From Proteus penneri (lineage in GTDB: Bacteria; Pseudomonadota; Gammaproteobacteria; Enterobacterales; Enterobacteriaceae): 64,000 nucleotides of DNA. The DNA lies in the NCBI RefSeq assembly GCF_003144535.1, contig NZ_PHFJ01000010.1, forward strand, positions 1 through 64,000. The letters are read 5' to 3'. Position numbers and translations under genes: made by a program. The notes beneath the pieces are model-generated. The model had not been told where the DNA came from, searched no databases, and saw only the letters and a program-made list of their open reading frames with translations. Shown here piece by piece: positions 31,060-41,349 of the stretch (positions are counted from its first letter, which is position 1; every line of letters begins with the position of its first letter).

Positions 31060-32391
31060 ATGGAAACGGCTTCCTCAAAAACAGAGACAACAAGCTATCC
31101 CGCAACTAGTGCTGGCGCGCGTCGCGCAGGTATGACTGAACAAGAATGGCGTGCAGCTATTAAATTCGACGGCAATGATGTGGGCTGGGTTATCATGAGC
31201 ATCGGTATGGCGATCGGTGCAGGTATTGTGTTTTTACCTGTACAGGTAGGCCTGATGGGATTATGGGTTTTCCTACTATCCTCACTGATTGGTTATCCAG
31301 CGATGTACCTTTTCCAACGTCTATTTATTAATACGTTGGCTGAATCTCCAGAGTGTAAAGACTACCCAAGCGTTATCACAGGTTATCTTGGTAAAAACTG
31401 GGGTATTTTATTAGGCGCACTTTACTTTGTTATGTTGGTCATTTGGATGTTTGTTTACTCAACAGCCATCACCAATGACAGTGCTTCTTACTTACAAACA
31501 TTTGGTGTGACTGAAAGTTTACTGTCAGAAAACCCATTCTATGGATTGATCCTGATTTGTGCTTTAGTGGCCATCTCTTCTCGTGGTGAGCAATTACTGT
31601 TTAAATTATCAAGCTTTATGGTGCTGACTAAACTGCTGGTTGTTGCTGCGTTAGGGCTCTCCATGATTGGTATGTGGCACCTTTATAACGTAGGAGCATT
31701 ACCACCTGCTGGACGTTTAATCAAAGAAGCAATCATTACATTACCTTTTACACTGACTTCAATTCTGTTTATCCAAACATTAAGTCCAATGGTTATCTCT
31801 TACCGTGGTCGTAATAAAAACCGTGAAGTTGCTCGTCACAAAGCGTTACGTGCAATGAACATCGCGTTTGGTGTGTTGTTCTGTACAGTTTTCTTCTATG
31901 CAATCTCATTCACATTAGCAATGGGTCATGATGAAGCCGTTAAAGCGTATGAACAAAATATCTCTGCATTAGCGATTGCTGCGAAATTCTTCCCTGGCGG
32001 TTGGGTTACAGTAGTAAGCGTTATGCTGAATATCTTCGCTGTAATGACGGCATTCTTTGGTGTCTACTTAGGTTTCCGTGAGGCGACACAAGGGATCGTC
32101 ATGAACATTCTGCAACGTTATATCCCATTAGAAAAAATCAACCAAAAATGGGTACAAAATGGCATCATGATTTTCGCTGTGCTACTGGCATGGGGTGCAA
32201 TCATCCTTAATGCACCAGTACTAAGCTTCACTTCAATTTGTAGCCCAATCTTCGGTATGGTGGGTTGTCTTATCCCTGCATACTTAGTGTACAAAGTACC
32301 TATGTTACACAAATACAAAGGTGCGTCACTCTATCTGATTATCTTTACCGGTTTACTGCTCGTTATCTCTCCGTTCTTGGCATTTTCATAG
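31060..32391 (+). CDS. cyuP: Cysteine/serine-type amino acid permease (CyuP/YhaO family)
   Basis: Inner-membrane transporter of the hydroxy/aromatic amino acid permease family with about 11 hydrophobic segments. From METASSKTE it has 443 residues and tracks E. coli YhaO/CyuP almost throughout, for example GWVIMSIGMAIGAGIVFLP and AMGHDEAVKAYEQNISALAI. AAGTGAG lies before the ATG; the frame opens 24 codons earlier without homology. It is followed after 64 bases by the cysteine desulfidase. The pair matches E. coli cyuPA, which imports and degrades cysteine, mainly under anaerobic conditions. Confidence 0.88.
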   Translation: METASSKTETTSYPATSAGARRAGMTEQEWRAAIKFDGNDVGWVIMSIGMAIGAGIVFLPVQVGLMGLWVFLLSSLIGYPAMYLFQRLFINTLAESPECKDYPSVITGYLGKNWGILLGALYFVMLVIWMFVYSTAITNDSASYLQTFGVTESLLSENPFYGLILICALVAISSRGEQLLFKLSSFMVLTKLLVVAALGLSMIGMWHLYNVGALPPAGRLIKEAIITLPFTLTSILFIQTLSPMVISYRGRNKNREVARHKALRAMNIAFGVLFCTVFFYAISFTLAMGHDEAVKAYEQNISALAIAAKFFPGGWVTVVSVMLNIFAVMTAFFGVYLGFREATQGIVMNILQRYIPLEKINQKWVQNGIMIFAVLLAWGAIILNAPVLSFTSICSPIFGMVGCLIPAYLVYKVPMLHKYKGASLYLIIFTGLLLVISPFLAFS

Positions 32392-32455
32392 TCGCCAGCT
32401 TCGGTTCTAGTTAGGAGTTGTTTTTAAAAACTAAATTAATCCAAGGTGTTAGATT

Positions 32456-33805
32456 ATGAGCCAGAACAAAAATTCTCATTTATGGTCACAGTTTGTTCGT
32501 CAGTTACGTGAAGGTGTTAAGCCTGCAGTCGGTTGCACTGAGCCAATATCATTAGCATTGGCAGCAGCGAAAGCAACTGCACTTTTAGGAGAGCCAGTTG
32601 TTCGTATCGAAGCTTGGGTTTCGCCAAACTTGATGAAAAACGGAATGGGCGTAACAGTGCCGGGAACGGGAATGGCTGGGCTACCTATTGCGGCAGCATT
32701 AGGTGCGACAGGAGGAGATCCTGATGCTGGATTGGAGGTCTTATTAAAAGCATCCGCTGATGCGGTTGCTCAAGCTAAAACACTGGTTGCTCAAGGTAAA
32801 GTCACCGTGGGTGTAAAAGCACCTTGTGAGGATGTTCTTTATTCTGAAGCGAAAGTGTATAGCCAATCTGGTTATGCCATCGTCAGTATTGCAAGAGAGC
32901 ATACACACGTTGTTCGTTGTGAATGTAACGGTAGCGTTGTTTTTGAAGAAGATAAATCAGCACTTACCAATAATGGTGCATGTACTGATGAAAAACCTTT
33001 TACTGATGTTTGTGCTGAAGATATCTATAACTTCGCACTTAATGTACCCGTGAGCGAAATTGAGTTTATGCTTAATGCTGCTCGTTTAAACGGTGCTTTA
33101 TCAGAAGAGGGGCTACAAAACACCTATGGATTAGCCATTGGCCGCACCTTAATTCTGCAACAAGAGAAAGGTTTGTTAGGTAAAGACTTACTTAGTGAAA
33201 TCATGATCAGAGCATCAGCAGCTTCTGATGCTCGCATGGGGGGAGCGGTATTACCTGCAATGAGTAACTCAGGCTCTGGTAATCAGGGTATTGCCGCAAC
33301 ATTGCCCGTAATGGTTGTTGCTGAATTTATTAAAGCAGATGATGAAACTTTATTGCGTGCGTTAGTTTTATCACACTTAATGGCAATTTATGTCCATAGC
33401 CATTTTCCACCGCTTTCTGCTCTTTGTGCTGCAACTACAGCTTCAATGGGGGCAGCAGCAGGAATGGCATGGTTACTGACAAAAGATTTCACCACTGTCA
33501 GTATGTCTATCAACAGTATGATTGGTGATATCAGTGGCATTATCTGTGATGGCGCATCCAATAGCTGTGCAATGAAAGTATCAAGTAGTGCAGCGAGTGC
33601 CTATAAAGCAGTATTGATGGCGATGCAAAATCAAAGTGTTGCGGGTACTGATGGTATTGTCAGCGACAATGTTGATAGCTCAATAGCGAATCTCTGTGCA
33701 TTAGCGAGTCATGCAATGCAACATACCGATATTCAAATCATTGAGATTATGGAAGAAAAAGCGCGTCGTAATGCTGGGGAAAAGAAGCAAGTTGTCAATA
33801 TATAA
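32456..33805 (+). CDS. cyuA: L-cysteine desulfidase (UPF0597, CyuA/YhaM)
   Basis: Breaks L-cysteine into pyruvate, ammonia and sulfide with an iron-sulfur cluster. The 449 residues compare with 436 in E. coli. Family blocks: [20 protein letters not shown] (cluster Cys near 28), [41 protein letters not shown], and the C-terminal [20 protein letters not shown] with further cluster cysteines. It shares an operon with the permease upstream, and a strong terminator follows. Older annotation may call it an L-serine dehydratase-like protein. Confidence 0.88.
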   Translation: MSQNKNSHLWSQFVRQLREGVKPAVGCTEPISLALAAAKATALLGEPVVRIEAWVSPNLMKNGMGVTVPGTGMAGLPIAAALGATGGDPDAGLEVLLKASADAVAQAKTLVAQGKVTVGVKAPCEDVLYSEAKVYSQSGYAIVSIAREHTHVVRCECNGSVVFEEDKSALTNNGACTDEKPFTDVCAEDIYNFALNVPVSEIEFMLNAARLNGALSEEGLQNTYGLAIGRTLILQQEKGLLGKDLLSEIMIRASAASDARMGGAVLPAMSNSGSGNQGIAATLPVMVVAEFIKADDETLLRALVLSHLMAIYVHSHFPPLSALCAATTASMGAAAGMAWLLTKDFTTVSMSINSMIGDISGIICDGASNSCAMKVSSSAASAYKAVLMAMQNQSVAGTDGIVSDNVDSSIANLCALASHAMQHTDIQIIEIMEEKARRNAGEKKQVVNI

Positions 33806-33851
33806 AAGGTGAAAACCTAAAGCGACAGTAATGTTGTGATGCAGTAAAAAG

Positions 33852-33890
33852 AAATACCTGCTTATGAAAAATAGGCAGGTATTTTTTTAT
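33852..33890. terminator. Bidirectional terminator between cyuA and tyrB
   Basis: A 10-bp stem, AAATACCTGC and GCAGGTATTT, with a 13-base loop, then TTTTTAT. It lies between convergent genes. Confidence 0.85.
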
Positions 33891-33911
33891 CATGAAATCG
33901 TGTTAATTGGT

Positions 33912-35108
33912 TTAAATACTCACAGCCGCAAAGGCTTGAGCAATACGCTGAACATTACCGGTATTAACACCTGCCATACAAACACGGCCAGTACCAACAA
34001 GATAAATACCAAATTCGTCACGTAATCTATCAACTTGTGCTTGTGTAAAGCCGGTATAGCTGAACATACCGCGTTGAGTTAATAGATGATCAAAATTCTT
34101 TTCAGGCAGTGCAACTTTTAAAGCTTTGACTAACGTAACACGCATCTCTTTAATGCGATCACGCATATGCGCGACTTCTTTTTGCCATTGTGCAGTTAAA
34201 ACTTGGTCTGATAGCACTTTATTGACAATTTGTGCACCATAGTTTGCAGGGCTTGAATAGATACGACGTACACCCGCTTTCAACTGACCTAACACATGTT
34301 CGCATTCAGTGGCATTATCACAAACAACGGATAAGCCGCCAGCACGTTCACCGTAGATCCCAAATATTTTTGAAAAAGAGTTACTGATAAGTATCGGTAA
34401 TCCTGCTTTTGCCATAGTACGGATCGCGTAAGCGTCATCATCTAAGTTTTCAGCAAATCCTTGATAAGCAATATCTAAAAATGGAATTGCTTGGCGAGCT
34501 TTTAATACTTCAGTGACTTGATCCCATTGATCTTTAGTCAGATCAGAACCTGTTGGGTTATGGCAACAAGGATGCATCAATACAATGCTTTTTTCAGGCA
34601 GTTTTTTAAAGCAATCTAAAAGTGCTTCAAATTTTACGCCTTTGGTTTTAGGATCAAAGTAAGGGTAGTCATTCACTTTGAAACCTGAGCCTGCAAAAAT
34701 AGAACGATGATTATCCCAAGTTGGATCACTTATCCACACTTCTGATCCTGGGAAATAGCGATGCAGAAAATCAGCACCCACTTTTAATGCACCTGATCCA
34801 CCTAATGTTTGGATTGTGGCTATTTTCTTTTCTGCAATTAGAGGATTATCTGCACCGAAAAGGAGATCTTGAATTTCGCTACGATAAGGTGCTAGCCCTT
34901 CCATTGGTAAATAAAGTGTTGCTGTGGGGGTCATGGCATTGAGCTGTTGACGTGCAACTGACACTGTTCCTAAAATAGGGGTCTTGCCTTCTTCATCATA
35001 ATAAAGACCAATGCTTAAATTAATTTTATCCTGACGCGGGTCTTTGTTATAAACATCCATCAATGAGAGAATCGGATCTCCCGGAAACGCTTCAACCTGT
35101 TGAAACAC
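33912..35108 (-). CDS. tyrB: Aromatic amino acid aminotransferase
   Basis: PLP enzyme of the class I aminotransferase family that makes tyrosine and phenylalanine (also leucine and aspartate) by transamination. I choose a GTG start at 35108 ([17 protein letters not shown], as E. coli MFQKVDAYAGDPILTLM). GGAG lies eight bases upstream, giving 398 residues (E. coli 397). The frame opens 14 codons earlier at 35150. The PLP lysine is in [17 protein letters not shown], with HPCCHNPTG and SDPTWDNH also conserved. It follows alr by 53 bases on the same strand. TyrR control is expected from E. coli, but I did not identify a box. Confidence 0.94.
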   Translation of the reverse strand: MFQQVEAFPGDPILSLMDVYNKDPRQDKINLSIGLYYDEEGKTPILGTVSVARQQLNAMTPTATLYLPMEGLAPYRSEIQDLLFGADNPLIAEKKIATIQTLGGSGALKVGADFLHRYFPGSEVWISDPTWDNHRSIFAGSGFKVNDYPYFDPKTKGVKFEALLDCFKKLPEKSIVLMHPCCHNPTGSDLTKDQWDQVTEVLKARQAIPFLDIAYQGFAENLDDDAYAIRTMAKAGLPILISNSFSKIFGIYGERAGGLSVVCDNATECEHVLGQLKAGVRRIYSSPANYGAQIVNKVLSDQVLTAQWQKEVAHMRDRIKEMRVTLVKALKVALPEKNFDHLLTQRGMFSYTGFTQAQVDRLRDEFGIYLVGTGRVCMAGVNTGNVQRIAQAFAAVSI

Positions 35109-35161
35109 GGCTTCTTCTCCAATCACTTTTAGTGTGTCATAGGGATACAATATCGTGTGTA

Positions 35162-36253
35162 TTATTGTTCGTCTAGGTATTCCATGATGACGCGCGAGGT
35201 TAATTTTGTAATCAACTCATAGGCGCTAATACCACTATATTTGGCAATTTCTTCTACAGGCAGCACATCTCCCCATAAAATAGCTTCATCACCGACACTA
35301 TCAATCAGTTCAGTCCCTAAATCGACGCTGATCATATCCATCGAAACACGACCCACAATAGGCACTTTTCGACCATTAATCCACACCGGAGTACCTGACG
35401 GCGCACTGCGAGGATAGCCATCACCATAACCAATGGCGATCACACCAAGATAAGTGTCTTTTTCACTGACCCAGGTGCCGCCATAACCAACAGGTTCACC
35501 CGCTTTATGTTTACGAACGGCGATCAGACTTGTTTTCAGTGTCATTGCCGGGGTTAAACCAAAGTCTTTGCCCGTTCTTTCATCACCAGTAGGTGAGATG
35601 CCATAAGTGATAATGCCGGGGCGAACCCATTGATAATGAACTTGAGGCCAAAATAAAATACCAGCAGAAGCTGAGATAGACTTATCACCGGCTTTATCTT
35701 GAATAAAATCTTGAAATAGTGAGATTTGTTTTTGTGTTGCTTCAGGAACATCAGGTTCATCAGCGCGACTAAAATGGCTCACAATATTGACAGGTTGTTG
35801 TACATTTTTGCAGGCAGAAAGTCGTAAATAAAAAGCTTGTGCATCTTCAGGGCGTATACCTAAACGGTGCATACCAGTATCGATTTTCATCCATACTTTT
35901 ACGGGTTCATCTAAATTGGCTTGTTCTAAGGCTTCTAATTGCTCTTGGCTGTGAACAACGGTTTCAATATGGTTGACGACCAAAATAGGTAAATCAGCAA
36001 TATCAAAAAAACCTTCTAACAGAAGAATGGGTTTTACAATGCCCCCACTTCGTAAGGTTAATGCTTCACCAATACGTGCAACACCAAAACAATCAGCATT
36101 ATCCATTAAGGTATACGCTGTTTCTAATAACCCATGACCATAAGCGTTTGCTTTCACGACAGCTATCAGGTGGCTATGTGGGGCATAGTCTCTCACATGC
36201 TGAAAATTGTGACGCAGAGCGCGGCGATCTATCACTGCGGTTGCCGCTTTCAT
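35162..36253 (-). CDS. alr: Alanine racemase
   Basis: Makes D-alanine for peptidoglycan. The 363 residues compare with 359 in E. coli Alr. The PLP-binding Lys34 is in [12 protein letters not shown], and the C-terminal domain includes [15 protein letters not shown] and [14 protein letters not shown]. It lies between dnaB (41 bases upstream) and tyrB on one strand, the same order as in E. coli, and is probably cotranscribed with them at least in part. No secretion signal, so this is the biosynthetic cytoplasmic enzyme. Confidence 0.95.
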   Translation of the reverse strand: MKAATAVIDRRALRHNFQHVRDYAPHSHLIAVVKANAYGHGLLETAYTLMDNADCFGVARIGEALTLRSGGIVKPILLLEGFFDIADLPILVVNHIETVVHSQEQLEALEQANLDEPVKVWMKIDTGMHRLGIRPEDAQAFYLRLSACKNVQQPVNIVSHFSRADEPDVPEATQKQISLFQDFIQDKAGDKSISASAGILFWPQVHYQWVRPGIITYGISPTGDERTGKDFGLTPAMTLKTSLIAVRKHKAGEPVGYGGTWVSEKDTYLGVIAIGYGDGYPRSAPSGTPVWINGRKVPIVGRVSMDMISVDLGTELIDSVGDEAILWGDVLPVEEIAKYSGISAYELITKLTSRVIMEYLDEQ

Positions 36254-36293
36254 ATTATTCCAATACTTCCTCTAATTAAATCAAGGTTAGTGA

Positions 36294-37703
36294 TTATTCA
36301 TCGTCGTAAGCTGGGCCAGCGTAGTTATCAAAGCGTGACCATTGACCGTTAAAGGTAAGTCTGACTGTACCAATTGGACCATTACGTTGTTTACCGATGA
36401 TAATTTCTGCAACACCTTTTAAATCACTACTTTCGTGATAAACCTCGTCACGATAAATAAACATGATAAGGTCAGCATCCTGCTCGATAGAGCCCGATTC
36501 ACGTAAGTCGGAGTTAACAGGGCGTTTATCAGCACGTTGTTCCAAACTACGGTTTAACTGTGATAGTGCAACCACGGGAACTTGCAGTTCTTTAGCTAAT
36601 GCTTTTAAAGAACGAGAAATTTCAGCAATTTCTAAAGTTCTGTTTTCAGATAATGAAGGTACTCTCATTAGCTGTAAGTAGTCAATCATGATAAGACTTA
36701 AACCACCATGTTCACGATAAATTCGACGAGCACGAGAGCGTACTTCTGTTGGTGTTAAACCCGATGAATCATCGATATACATATTGCGTTTTTCAAGCAA
36801 AATACCCATGGTGCTTGAAATACGCGCCCAATCCTCATCATCAAGCTGGCCTGTACGAATTCTTGTCTGATCGACACGAGATAATGATGCCAACATACGC
36901 ATCATAATTTGGTTACCAGGCATCTCTAAACTAAAGATAAGTACGGGTTTTTCTTCTGTCATTGCCGCATTTTCACATAAGTTCATGGCAAATGTGGTTT
37001 TACCCATCGAAGGACGTGCCGCGACAATAATTAAATCTGATTTTTGTAATCCTGCGGTTTTTTTATCAAGATCTTGATAACCACTTGAAACACCTGTGAC
37101 ACCATCATGAGGTTTTTGATAGAGCTGTTCTATTTTTTCAACTGTCTCTTCTAAAATGGCATCTATTGCTTTAGGACCTTCGTCTTTATTGGCTCTTGTT
37201 TCAGCAATTTGGAACACTCTTGATTCAGCAAAGTCGAGTAGATCTTCACTGGTGCGTCCTTGAGGATCAAAACCCGCATCTGCAATTTCGTTGGCGACTT
37301 TTATCATATCGCGAACAACAGCACGTTCTCGGACAATATCGGCATAAGCGTTGATGTTCGCCGCACTTGGCGTATTTTTAGAAAGTTCTGCTAAATAAGC
37401 AAAACCGCCAACACTGTCTAACTCGGCATTTTGTTCTAATGCTTCTGATAGCGTAATAAGGTCGATAGGTTTGCCTAATTCCAACAAACGTTGCATTTGA
37501 GAGAAAATAGTACGATGAGGTCGGCTATAAAAGTCTTCTGCGGTGACGCGTTCAGAAACATTATCCCAACGTTCATTATCTATCATCAGACCGCCTAACA
37601 CGGACTGCTCTGCTTCCAGCGAATGGGGAGGTAGCTTTAATCCCTCCATTTGTCGGTCTTTAATATCAGACATCAGCTTGTCAGTGGTCTTGTTTCTGGC
37701 CAT
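36294..37703 (-). CDS. dnaB: Replicative DNA helicase DnaB
   Basis: Hexameric helicase that unwinds DNA at the replication fork and loads with DnaC-type partners. The 469 residues compare with 471 in E. coli. The N-terminal domain begins at LKLPPHSLEAEQSVLGGLM. The RecA-like domain has Walker A ARPSMGKTTFAMN near 230, Walker B LIMIDYLQLM, and the DNA-binding SDLRESGSIEQDADLIMF. No intein interrupts it. Divergent from qorA, as in E. coli. Confidence 0.97.
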   Translation of the reverse strand: MARNKTTDKLMSDIKDRQMEGLKLPPHSLEAEQSVLGGLMIDNERWDNVSERVTAEDFYSRPHRTIFSQMQRLLELGKPIDLITLSEALEQNAELDSVGGFAYLAELSKNTPSAANINAYADIVRERAVVRDMIKVANEIADAGFDPQGRTSEDLLDFAESRVFQIAETRANKDEGPKAIDAILEETVEKIEQLYQKPHDGVTGVSSGYQDLDKKTAGLQKSDLIIVAARPSMGKTTFAMNLCENAAMTEEKPVLIFSLEMPGNQIMMRMLASLSRVDQTRIRTGQLDDEDWARISSTMGILLEKRNMYIDDSSGLTPTEVRSRARRIYREHGGLSLIMIDYLQLMRVPSLSENRTLEIAEISRSLKALAKELQVPVVALSQLNRSLEQRADKRPVNSDLRESGSIEQDADLIMFIYRDEVYHESSDLKGVAEIIIGKQRNGPIGTVRLTFNGQWSRFDNYAGPAYDDE

Positions 37704-37858
37704 AAATCCTGCATAAAATCGAAAAAGTCTCAGTCAGCGTATTAGTATACGCTAACCCAATTATCTGTGCCTTGTAGAAATAGCTATCCTTTGTCATTAT
37801 CTCTAAAGGTCTTTTTGCGCTCGTGTATTTAACCTCTCATCCTACAAAGGAGATAGTA

Positions 37859-38842
37859 ATGGCTAAACGTATTCAATTTGCAACTCATGGTGATGCAGAT
37901 GTTCTTGAGTTAGTAACATTTACACCCGCTCCTCTTGGTGATCACGAAGTTCAAGTTGCCAATAAGGCAATTGGTATTAACTATATTGATACTTATGTAC
38001 GTAGCGGATTATATCCTGTAAGCCAATTTCCAAGTGGATTAGGCACTGAAGCTGCGGGCATTATTATCAAAACAGGCGCTAAAGTGACTTCACTAAAAGA
38101 AGGGGACAGAGTTGTGTATGCGCAATCTCCGCTAGGGGCTTATAGCGATACGCATAATGTACCAGAAAATAAAGTGGCGCGTCTGCCTGATAATATCTCT
38201 TTTGAACAAGCTGCAGCCTCTTTTTTAAAAGGATTAACGGTTTATTATCTCTTCAATGAAACCTATAAATTACAAACTGGTGAAACTTTCTTATTTCACG
38301 CGGCTGCTGGTGGTGTTGGTTTAATTGCAAGCCAGTGGGCAAAAGCCATTGGCGCAAAAATGATTGGTACAGCAGGCAGTGATAAAAAAGTTGCTAAAGC
38401 AAAAGCCGCAGGTGCATGGGAAGTAATTAATTACCAGACTGAGTCGATTGTGGAACGTGTTTTGGCGCTAACTAATAACCAAAAAGTGCCAGTTGTTTAT
38501 GATTCTGTTGGTAAAGCGACTTGGTTAGACTCGTTAGACTGTTTGCAACATCGAGGCTTAATGGTGAGTTTTGGTAACGCATCAGGTGCAGTAACGGGTG
38601 TTGATTTAGGTATTCTCAATAAAAAAGGTTCTTTATATGTGACGCGCCCATCTATTTCGGGTTATATCACAACGCGCGAAGAGCTAGATGCTGCAAGTGA
38701 AGCATTATTTGCATTAATTGGTAGTGGTAAAATTGATGTTAGTGTGCCAGATAATCAGAAATTTGCTTTAGCAGATGCCAAAGAAGCGCATCATTATCTT
38801 GAAAGCCGACAATCTCAAGGATCAAGCTTACTTATTCCTTAA
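37859..38842 (+). CDS. qorA: NADPH:quinone oxidoreductase (zeta-crystallin type)
   Basis: Zinc-free medium-chain dehydrogenase/reductase that reduces quinones with NADPH. From MAKRIQFATHGDADVLEL (AAAGGAG just upstream) it has 327 residues, equal to E. coli QorA. The Rossmann loop is AAAGGVGLIASQWAKAIGA near 148. Other conserved stretches are NKAIGINYIDTYVRSGLYP and SSGYQ-like end QGSSLLIP. The frame opens 12 codons earlier. Divergent from dnaB; terminator after it. Confidence 0.93.
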   Translation: MAKRIQFATHGDADVLELVTFTPAPLGDHEVQVANKAIGINYIDTYVRSGLYPVSQFPSGLGTEAAGIIIKTGAKVTSLKEGDRVVYAQSPLGAYSDTHNVPENKVARLPDNISFEQAAASFLKGLTVYYLFNETYKLQTGETFLFHAAAGGVGLIASQWAKAIGAKMIGTAGSDKKVAKAKAAGAWEVINYQTESIVERVLALTNNQKVPVVYDSVGKATWLDSLDCLQHRGLMVSFGNASGAVTGVDLGILNKKGSLYVTRPSISGYITTREELDAASEALFALIGSGKIDVSVPDNQKFALADAKEAHHYLESRQSQGSSLLIP

Positions 38843-38856
38843 TTATTATTTTTAAG

Positions 38857-38900
38857 ATTTAAAACCTGTTTAAAATAAATTAGACAGGTTTTAAATATTT
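38857..38900 (+). terminator. Terminator after qorA
   Basis: A perfect 13-bp stem, ATTTAAAACCTGT and ACAGGTTTTAAAT, has a 14-base loop and is followed by ATTTATC. Confidence 0.8.
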
Positions 38901-39037
38901 ATCTTTTATTAATAAATATAATGCATTCCTATTTTTATTATCAAAAAAAAACCTTATTTTTATTTTATATTTATTTTTAACTTTATCTCTTTTAATTTAC
39001 GTTTCTACTAATTTTATTAATAGAGTATGGAGTGCTT

Positions 39038-39352
39038 ATGCAAAAGAATGAGTTAAATGATTTTATTGATTTTATCTATGAGGATAATAAAGTCAGTAAT
39101 GTTGAATTACAGTTTATTCGTGATGTGGCTGATGAAAAGATAGAAGCATTATTTAAACGATTGGGTGAAAATAATAATTTATCTGCATTTCAAAAATCAA
39201 TGGATGTATCAGTTCAATTAATGCAAAACGCCTTTTTTGATATTAAAAAGAAAGAGGGTTCAGAAGAAGGTAAAAGTGAAGTTAAAGAGGCTTTTGAATT
39301 TCAAATCGCTTATTTAATTGCAAATTATAATCGTTTCTTCTCATTACTTTAA
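39038..39352 (+). CDS. Small helical protein of unknown function
   Basis: I do not recognise it. It has 104 residues starting at MQKNELNDFIDFIYEDNKVS, with GGAG five bases before the ATG (a GTG two codons earlier is less likely). It is rich in Glu, Lys, Asn and Phe, predicted mostly helical, with no signal peptide, membrane segment or cysteine. It stands alone between qorA and dusA, with terminators on both sides and an AT-rich promoter region of about 140 bases. The clean ribosome binding site and own terminator argue for a real gene. Confidence 0.7.
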   Translation: MQKNELNDFIDFIYEDNKVSNVELQFIRDVADEKIEALFKRLGENNNLSAFQKSMDVSVQLMQNAFFDIKKKEGSEEGKSEVKEAFEFQIAYLIANYNRFFSLL

Positions 39353-39354
39353 TT

Positions 39355-39392
39355 AAAATAAACCAGCCTTTAGGGGCTGGTTTTATTTTTTA
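39355..39392. terminator. Bidirectional terminator before dusA
   Basis: Arms AACCAGCC and GGCTGGTT enclose a short loop with AT extensions on both sides and T runs on both strands, between convergent genes. Confidence 0.85.
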
Positions 39393-39394
39393 CA

Positions 39395-40429
39395 TTATTT
39401 ATCAGTCACAAATTTCAGGGCATTTTCTAATACAGATAAATCAGCACCTTGTTTATGCGCATTTTCACTTAAATGACGACGCCATTGTCTAGCGCCCGGA
39501 ATACCTTGGAAAATCCCTAACATATGACGAGTAACATGTCCTAAATAAGTCCCTTGTGAGAGTTCTTTTTCAATATAAGGATACATTGCTCTTACGGCAG
39601 CGACAGCATCAGCAATAGGCAATTGATTATCAAAAAGTTCATGATCAACATGCGCTAAAATTGATGGGTTTTGATAAGCTTCACGGCCAACCATAACACC
39701 ATCCATATATTTTAAGTGTTCCTTAGCTTCTTCTAACGATTTAATTCCGCCATTAATCGCCATAGTGAGATGCGAGAAATCACGCTTTAATTGATAAACA
39801 CGAGGATAATCTAGAGGTGGAACTTCACGGTTCTCTTTTGGGCTTAAACCTGATAACCATGCTTTACGTGCATGAATAATAAAAGTATCGCAATTATTAT
39901 CGCGACTGACAGTCTCAATAAAATCACATAAAAATTCGTAGCTATCTTGGTCATCGATCCCAATGCGTGTTTTTACTGTGACAGGAATATCAACCACATC
40001 ACGCATGGCTTTCACACAATTTGCGACGAGCTGTGCATCTCCCATTAAACAAGCACCGAAACGCCCATTTTGTACGCGATCTGAAGGACAACCTACATTT
40101 AAATTAATTTCATCATAACCACGTTCTTGTGCCAATTTTGCACATTGCGCTAAAGCTTGGGGATCGCTTCCGCCTAATTGTAATGAAACTGGATGTTCTT
40201 CTTCACTGTATTTTAGATAGTCACCTTTACCATGAATAATGGCACCTGTTGTCACCATTTCAGTATAAAGCAGCGTGTTTTTACTGAGCTGACGAAAGAA
40301 ATAACGACAATGACGATCAGTCCAATCGAGCATCGGTGCAACAGAGAAGCGGTTCAAATTATATTTTTTTGAATTGCTATTAACATCATGATTTTCTGTT
40401 GATTTATTGAGTTCTATATTTTCTGACAT
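39395..40429 (-). CDS. dusA: tRNA-dihydrouridine synthase A
   Basis: FMN enzyme that reduces uridine 20/20a in the tRNA D-loop. It has 344 residues. A TIM barrel begins at [20 protein letters not shown], the catalytic Cys (about 114) is in [20 protein letters not shown], and FMN phosphate-binding is in AINGGI and [10 protein letters not shown]. The first 25 residues (Asn/Ser-rich) are an extension without clear homology, and the true start might be later. Divergent from a CbrC-family gene. In E. coli dusA lies in the same neighbourhood as qor and zur. Confidence 0.94.
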   Translation of the reverse strand: MSENIELNKSTENHDVNSNSKKYNLNRFSVAPMLDWTDRHCRYFFRQLSKNTLLYTEMVTTGAIIHGKGDYLKYSEEEHPVSLQLGGSDPQALAQCAKLAQERGYDEINLNVGCPSDRVQNGRFGACLMGDAQLVANCVKAMRDVVDIPVTVKTRIGIDDQDSYEFLCDFIETVSRDNNCDTFIIHARKAWLSGLSPKENREVPPLDYPRVYQLKRDFSHLTMAINGGIKSLEEAKEHLKYMDGVMVGREAYQNPSILAHVDHELFDNQLPIADAVAAVRAMYPYIEKELSQGTYLGHVTRHMLGIFQGIPGARQWRRHLSENAHKQGADLSVLENALKFVTDK

Positions 40430-40568
40430 GTTGTAATTCTTTCGTCTATTTAGGCGGTGATTATCTCTAAATTATTAAAGGAGATAAAATGAGCGCGCAT
40501 TATAGCATAGAGGATAGCTTACACATGCTAGATCTGATGCTAGGATGATTTTATAAAGCCGAAGATAA

Positions 40569-41189
<621 letters not shown>

Positions 41190-41203
41190 TAAATATCATT
41201 CAA

Positions 41204-41250
41204 ATAATATTAAGCCTATTTTTAGAGTACAGGCTTGATATTATTTTTTA
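41204..41250 (+). terminator. Terminator after the CbrC-family gene
   Basis: A 14-bp stem, ATAATATTAAGCCT and AGGCTTGATATTAT with one G-T wobble, has a 13-base loop and then TTTTTTA. Confidence 0.82.
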
Positions 41251-41349
41251 TAAAACAATCTATTTATATTATCTCTACTAAAAATGGAAATAGTCACTGC
41301 TCAATATTTTACGCTATAAAGCAAAAAAATAAAAAGAGGAGCATTGAAT

